Shown here one piece after another: positions 58,578 to 64,000 of a stretch of DNA of 64,000 nt. The notes beneath the pieces are model-generated. The model had not been told where the DNA came from, ran no database searches, and saw only the letters and a program-made list of their open reading frames with translations. The stretch's first letter is position 1. Each line of letters begins with the position of its first letter. Location of the stretch: assembly GCA_010672925.1 (NCBI GenBank), contig JAAHFP010000020.1, forward strand, positions 50,186 to 114,185, written 5' to 3'. Position numbers and translations under genes: made by a program. This DNA is from Symploca sp. SIO1C2. GTDB taxonomy: Bacteria; Cyanobacteriota; Cyanobacteriia; Cyanobacteriales; Coleofasciculaceae.

Positions 58578-58882
58578 TTGTGGTGGCATGACACAGATAA
58601 AAATGTGTAATAGATTTTAGATTTTAGATTTAATCTAATGGCGTGGTACGGCTAAAAATGTAGGTTGGGGGTCACGCTACATGAACACACTGCTGGCGTG
58701 ACTCAGCCCCTCCTGCCTCCTGCCTCCTGCCTCATTGTCACCAAAGTGTAAGTATTCAACCGAACTTGATATAATTACCAACTTTCGTAGCAATCAAAAA
58801 ATCGAGCCAAAATCTCCACATTGACTGTGTAAACTGTCTCAGTGTTAAATTGGTCTGGGATTTTTGCCAAGGAAGACATTCT

Positions 58883-60181
58883 ATGGAAGGCGTAACAGCG
58901 CAGGAAAAAAATTACAACCGGGTCTCATTTTTTCGTGAAGCAGCACCCTATATTTATAGTCATCGTGGAAAAACTTTCGTCATCGCTTTTGCCGGTGAAG
59001 TGATTACCACCAAACAATTCCAGCAAATCGTACACGATCTTGCCATTATATCAAGTCTGGGGGCACGACTGGTGCTGGTGCATGGAACCCGACCACAAAT
59101 CAACAAACTTCTAGATCAAAACAACACCCCCATCTATCTGCACAAAGGTATCCGCATTACGGATCCTCCTGCCTTACTTGCTGCTAAAGAAGCTATCGGT
59201 TTCCTGCGTATCCGGATTGAAAACCTGCTAACCTATGCTCTCAATCAACCCTCCCTTTCTAGCAATGGACTTGGTATCATATCTGGTAATTTTATTACGG
59301 CGCGTCCCTTAGGCATTCATGACGGCATCGACTACGGTTTTAGCGGACTAGTCCGTAAGATTAATCACAACCTCATTAAGCAACAACTTGATGCCCATAA
59401 TATTGTTTTACTCTCACCAATAGGTTATTCTCCGACAGGAGAAGCCTACAATTTGCGCTACGAGGAAGTTGCCATTGTCGCCGCTAATGCTCTCAAAGCA
59501 GACAAACTGATTTTCCTGAGTCACCAACCCCTGAACCTACCGCGCGAACTTACTTTGGATGAAGCCAAAACCCATACTCCCGATAATGAACTCCTGTCTT
59601 CTCTCATCGAAGTATCGGAAACTCATGTGGAGCGTATCCACCTGCTTAACGCTAATATTAATGGGGTTCTCTTGCTAGAACTCTATACAAGGGATGGTAT
59701 TGGTAGCATGATCTCTGCTGAAAGATTTGAACTGCTGCGAGCTGCTAATATTGGTGACATCAGTGGTATTTTGGAGCTAATTCGTCCACTGGAAAATGCT
59801 GGCATACTGATTGAACGTTCCCGTGAACAGCTAGAGTTGGAAATCAGCAACTTCCACATTATCATCCGCGACCAGAAAATTATCGGCTGTGCTGCCCTAT
59901 ACAACACTGATAACCCGCAGATTGCCGAACTTTCCTGCTTTGCAGTTCAACCACATTATCGGGGCAATAACCGTGGCAACAAACTGCTTAAACACGTTGC
60001 TCAACTAGCTCAAACCCAGGGAAAAACCAAGCTGTTGGTTTTAACAACCCAAACCACTGACTGGTTTCGGGAACGTGGATTTATCAAAGGAACAATTGAA
60101 GAACTTCCTCCAAACAAAAAGTCACTGTACAACTATCAGAGAAATTCACAAATATTGTTCAAACCGCTGAAGGAGAATTAG
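58883..60181 (+). CDS. argA: N-acetylglutamate synthase (amino-acid kinase + GNAT, ArgA type)
   Basis: FFREAAPYIYSHRGKTFVIAFAGEVI, LGARLVLVHGTRPQINKLL, ENAGILIERSREQLELEISNFHIIIRDQKIIGCAALY. Confidence 0.88.
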   Translation: MEGVTAQEKNYNRVSFFREAAPYIYSHRGKTFVIAFAGEVITTKQFQQIVHDLAIISSLGARLVLVHGTRPQINKLLDQNNTPIYLHKGIRITDPPALLAAKEAIGFLRIRIENLLTYALNQPSLSSNGLGIISGNFITARPLGIHDGIDYGFSGLVRKINHNLIKQQLDAHNIVLLSPIGYSPTGEAYNLRYEEVAIVAANALKADKLIFLSHQPLNLPRELTLDEAKTHTPDNELLSSLIEVSETHVERIHLLNANINGVLLLELYTRDGIGSMISAERFELLRAANIGDISGILELIRPLENAGILIERSREQLELEISNFHIIIRDQKIIGCAALYNTDNPQIAELSCFAVQPHYRGNNRGNKLLKHVAQLAQTQGKTKLLVLTTQTTDWFRERGFIKGTIEELPPNKKSLYNYQRNSQILFKPLKEN

Positions 60182-60402
60182 GGCTTGTTGAATAAGTCGT
60201 AATTTGCTGGTTGGAATAGGTGGTAGGTGGTAGGTGTTAGGTGTTAGGTTTTACTCCTAACTAACACATTTTGAAACCCTTACCTGGCAAGGACTTGAGA
60301 TTTTTACTAAAAATGTGTTTCTTTTCAAAATAAAGAATTAAGAATGAGTAAGTAATCCTACATTCTTAATTCTAAATTCTAAATTCTAAATTCTAAATTC
60401 AT

Positions 60403-62940
60403 TTACCCTCCTGCATTTAAAAATGCTCCGCCTTGAACATAATCTTCCAACTCAATTTTGACTGGCTTGACTTTCCAGATTTGTTCACAGTACTCCCGAA
60501 TCGTGCGATCCGAAGAGAACTTACCCATGTTAGCGGAGTTGATAATTGACATGCGAGTCCAATACTCTTGATCTTGGTAAGCTTGACTTACCCGGTGCTG
60601 ACAATCCATGTAAGCTTGGTAGTCAGCAAGGAGCATGTATTGGTCTTGATAGAGCAGGGAGTCTACAATTGGCTTAAATATTTCGGTATTGCCGTGGGAA
60701 AAGTAACCGTTAGCAATATTGTCGATAACGTTTTTGAGTTCTCCATTACCGTTGTAGTAATCCATCGGATTGTACCCATTGGCTTTCATTTCCTGTACTT
60801 GTGAAGCAGTTAAGCCAAAAAGGAAGAAGTTTTCTGCTCTTGCCTCTTCTCGGATCTCAATATTGGCACCATCAAGAGTGCCGATGGTAAGAGCACCATT
60901 CATGGCAAATTTCATATTGCCTGTACCTGAAGCTTCCTTACCAGCGGTAGAAATTTGCTCTGAGAGATCTGCTGCTGGGTAAATCCGTTGTCCTAAAGAG
61001 ACGCTAAAGTTGGCTAAAAATACTACTTTTAAGCGATTCCGAACATCAGGATCTTTATTGACTACTTCTGCTACTGAGTTGATTAACTTAATCACCAATT
61101 TAGCCATAAAGTAACCAGGAGCTGCTTTACCAGCAAAGATGAAAGTTCGGGGTACGATATCTAAGTTGGGATTCTGTTTAATCTGATTGTAAAGTGCAAT
61201 AACGTGCAGCACACTCAACAGCTGACGCTTATACTCGTGCATCCGCTTGACTTGGACATCGAAAATTGAATGGGGGTCTACTTCAATGTTATTGTGCTTC
61301 CAAATATAGGCGGCTAGATTACGTTTGTTTTCTTGTTTAATTTCCTGCCAGCGAGCACGAAATTGGGGATCTTCAACAAATTCTTCTATTTGTCTGAGTT
61401 TATCCAAATCAGTGAGCCAAGCATCACCAATTTTTTCGGTCATCAGTTCAGCCAGCTTTGGATTACTCAACAGGATCCAACGGCGTGGTGTAACTCCATT
61501 AGTCTTGTTGTAGAATTTTTCTGGCCACAACCAGGCAAAATCCCGCAGTGTAGTTTTTTTCAGGAGTTCTGTATGAAGTGCTGCTACTCCATTGACGGCA
61601 TGACTACCAACACAAGCTAGGTTTGCCATGCGAATCGCTCTTTCTGGATATTCCTCAATAATCGATAGTTTGCCTGCTAGTTCTTCATCACCGGGATACC
61701 AAGTTCTGATATCTTCGAGGAAGCGGTGATTGATTTCATAGATAATTTCTAGATGCCTGGGTAACAAGCTACCAAACAGGTCTATCGGCCAACGTTCCAG
61801 AGATTCTGGCAATAGAGTATGATTGGTATAGGCAAAGGTCTTTTGGGTAATATCCCAAGCCTTATCCCAATACAATTCATGTTGATCCACCAGTAACCGC
61901 ATTAACTCTGCAATGCTGACAGCTGGGTGGGTATCATTAAGCTGAATTGCTACCCGCTCATGGAGATTATCCAAATTTTCGTTGTGTCGAAGGTGATGAC
62001 GGATAATATCTTGGAGGGAGGCGGAAGCAAAAAAGTACTGTTGTTCTAAGCGGAGTTGTCGCCCCTGAGGAGTATTATCGTTGGGATAGAGCACCTTGGA
62101 GATAGTCTCTGAGCTCATTTTGTCAGAGACAGCTTGGTCGTAGTAACCAGCATTAAAAGCATCGAAGTCAAACTCATCACTAGCTTCTGCCTTCCAGAGG
62201 CGTAGGCGATTGACCATATTGGTGTTGTATCCCGGTACAGGAGTATCGTAAGGAACCGCTTTTACTGTCCTCTCGGATATCCAAGAAACCTTACTATGAC
62301 CCTTATGTTTACTGTAGGTTTCTGTGTGGCCTCCAAACTGTACATCGACGCAAGCCTCAGGACGGGCAATTTCCCAAGGATTAGTTAAACGCAACCACTT
62401 ATCAGGGAGTTCAACTTGCCAGCCATCCTTAATTATCTGGTGAAAGATACCGAACTCATAGCGAATTCCGTAGCCGACTGCCGGAATTTCTAGGGTGGCT
62501 AGGGAATCTAGGAAACAGGCTGCCAGTCTTCCTAAGCCGCCATTCCCTAAACCAGGGTCTACTTCTTGTTCCAACAGGTCATCTAAGTTCAATCCCGCTT
62601 CTGTGACTACTTGACGGATTTTTTCAGAGATACCCAAGTTGAGCAGATTATTGCCTAAATGGCGACCCATGAGGAACTCTGCTGAGAGGTAACAAACACT
62701 TTTGACATTCTTGTCTGAGTAGGTTTTCGCTGTCTGGAGCCAACGTTGAAGGAGTCGGTCTCGCACTGTATAGGCAAGAGCCATATAGTAATCGTGGGGT
62801 GTGGCTATAGACTCAGATTTTCCCTGGACATAGAAGAGGTTGTCTGCGAAGGCTCGCTTGAGAGTCTCCACACTCATACCAGTACGATCGTCTTCTACTT
62901 GAATATCGACGGTTTCTGTGAGGTTAAGAGATTCGTTCAC
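60403..62940 (-). CDS. glgP: Glycogen phosphorylase
   Basis: SVCYLSAEFLMGRHLGNNLLNLG, NDTHPAVSIAELMR, EASGTGNMKFAMNGALTIGTLDGANIEI. Confidence 0.97.
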   Translation of the reverse strand: MNESLNLTETVDIQVEDDRTGMSVETLKRAFADNLFYVQGKSESIATPHDYYMALAYTVRDRLLQRWLQTAKTYSDKNVKSVCYLSAEFLMGRHLGNNLLNLGISEKIRQVVTEAGLNLDDLLEQEVDPGLGNGGLGRLAACFLDSLATLEIPAVGYGIRYEFGIFHQIIKDGWQVELPDKWLRLTNPWEIARPEACVDVQFGGHTETYSKHKGHSKVSWISERTVKAVPYDTPVPGYNTNMVNRLRLWKAEASDEFDFDAFNAGYYDQAVSDKMSSETISKVLYPNDNTPQGRQLRLEQQYFFASASLQDIIRHHLRHNENLDNLHERVAIQLNDTHPAVSIAELMRLLVDQHELYWDKAWDITQKTFAYTNHTLLPESLERWPIDLFGSLLPRHLEIIYEINHRFLEDIRTWYPGDEELAGKLSIIEEYPERAIRMANLACVGSHAVNGVAALHTELLKKTTLRDFAWLWPEKFYNKTNGVTPRRWILLSNPKLAELMTEKIGDAWLTDLDKLRQIEEFVEDPQFRARWQEIKQENKRNLAAYIWKHNNIEVDPHSIFDVQVKRMHEYKRQLLSVLHVIALYNQIKQNPNLDIVPRTFIFAGKAAPGYFMAKLVIKLINSVAEVVNKDPDVRNRLKVVFLANFSVSLGQRIYPAADLSEQISTAGKEASGTGNMKFAMNGALTIGTLDGANIEIREEARAENFFLFGLTASQVQEMKANGYNPMDYYNGNGELKNVIDNIANGYFSHGNTEIFKPIVDSLLYQDQYMLLADYQAYMDCQHRVSQAYQDQEYWTRMSIINSANMGKFSSDRTIREYCEQIWKVKPVKIELEDYVQGGAFLNAGG

Positions 62941-63298
62941 CAGTTTACTTTACTCCTACAATCTAAAGATTTTCCATCGATAGTGGTTTGTGGCCAACCT
63001 GCAAAACAACGGAGATACCGCTGTTAAATGCAAAGAACAATATAACGTACTCTATTTGTCCCACTCAGGGACGGTCGTGATTGCTCAAAGATAGCATGGT
63101 AATCTAATCATTACCCTACCTTTAGTACTATCAGTTCAATGCAGCCTATTAAGTCTTAGCATATAGAGCTTGCTATTGTGGTGCATTGGCTACAAGTTCA
63201 GTTTCGATGCTACATTGCTTAACCTCAATCCTTTAGCTGGTCAGTGGTTTAAGGTCTCCATCTCTGGCTTGTATCAGTTAACCAGACTTATCTCTTCC

Positions 63299-63886
63299 TT
63301 AAATTTCATAAAAATTTAAGGCAAAGTCCAAAACTTGAACAATAAAATCTGCATCTTCTCTGGTAATACAAAGTGGTGGCTTAATCCGTAGTACATTACG
63401 ATGTAAACCCCCTTTACCAATCAGTAGCCCTAAATCTTTGGATAGTTCATGAATTTGAGCAGCAAGTTCGGAGTTTGGCTCTTTTGTTTGACGATTTTGC
63501 ACTAGATCAACACCGATCATTAAGCCAGAACCACGAACATCGCCAATAAATTCATACTTTTTTTGTAAATTCTGAAGAGATTCTAGTAAATAATCTCCAA
63601 TTAGACAACAATTTTGTTGTAGTTTGTCTCTTTCAATGGCCTCCAAGACTGCTTTCCCGGCGGCGCAAGACACCGGGTTGCCAGCAAAGGTATTAAAATG
63701 CATCTTTTGAGTAAATGCTTGGGCAATTTTGGGTGTGGTTACCACAGCAGCAAGGGGCACCCCATTACCAATACCCTTGGCTAAGGTTACAATATCAGGT
63801 TTGACATCCTGGGATTCAAAACCCCAAAAAGCTTTACCCGTTCTACAAAATCCAGTTTGTACTTCGTCTATAAGGCTCTCCCGGAT
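63299..63886 (-). pseudogene. C-terminal part of a class III aminotransferase (AGXT2-like), truncated at its 5' end
   Basis: Antisense frame reads LIDEVQTGFCRTGKAFWGFESQDVKPDIVTLAKGIGNGVPLAAVV...; in-frame TAG at about 63887-63889 and no N-terminal half before the window edge. Confidence 0.7.
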
Positions 63887-64000
63887 CTATGTTGATAAAC
63901 TTTATTTATATATACTCCCCAATTCTTTGGTTTTAGTCTTGGCTCGGAGCGATAGTGGAGAGTCAAGACTAGGCTCTCTTAGTGCAACTTTTTCAGGATT

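Overview
64 kb chromosomal window from a filamentous-type cyanobacterium (inferred from HIP1 GCGATCGC palindromes, many heptanucleotide tandem repeats, and the gene families present). Housekeeping genes include glgA, glgP, sodN/sodX, rpsP-khpA-phoH, cbiD, guaA, hemJ, pncB, a trpD2-like gene, argA-type NAGS, and a CysQ-like nucleotidase. Interspersed accessory genes include toxin-antitoxin pairs (MntA/HepT, HigB/HigA-like, DUF6888/DUF6887-like, RHH), Uma2 proteins and an Uma2 remnant, a secreted TPR-CHAT protein, two NACHT-pentapeptide NLR-like proteins, a truncated STAND remnant, and a TPS-type exoprotein. The most notable observations are: (1) two tandem metallophosphoesterase ORFs, the second carrying four GAF domains, joined across an A9 / A AAA AAC slippery tract, with the second ORF's metal-binding N-terminus reachable only by a -1 shift or one extra A; (2) a 212-bp multi-hairpin MITE-like element with perfect 18-bp terminal inverted repeats and a perfect 9-bp target duplication; (3) repeated recruitment of intergenic repeats into coding sequence (signal peptide, interdomain linkers, protein termini), including 7-bp repeats that could cause frameshift variation in two paralogous membrane proteins; (4) tandem 289-bp palindromic elements and a pair of inverted 129-bp repeats bracketing about 7 kb with an exoprotein and an NLR-like gene. 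No CRISPR array, rRNA or tRNA was recognised by eye. All calls are from reading the sequence and ORF translations; no database search was run.
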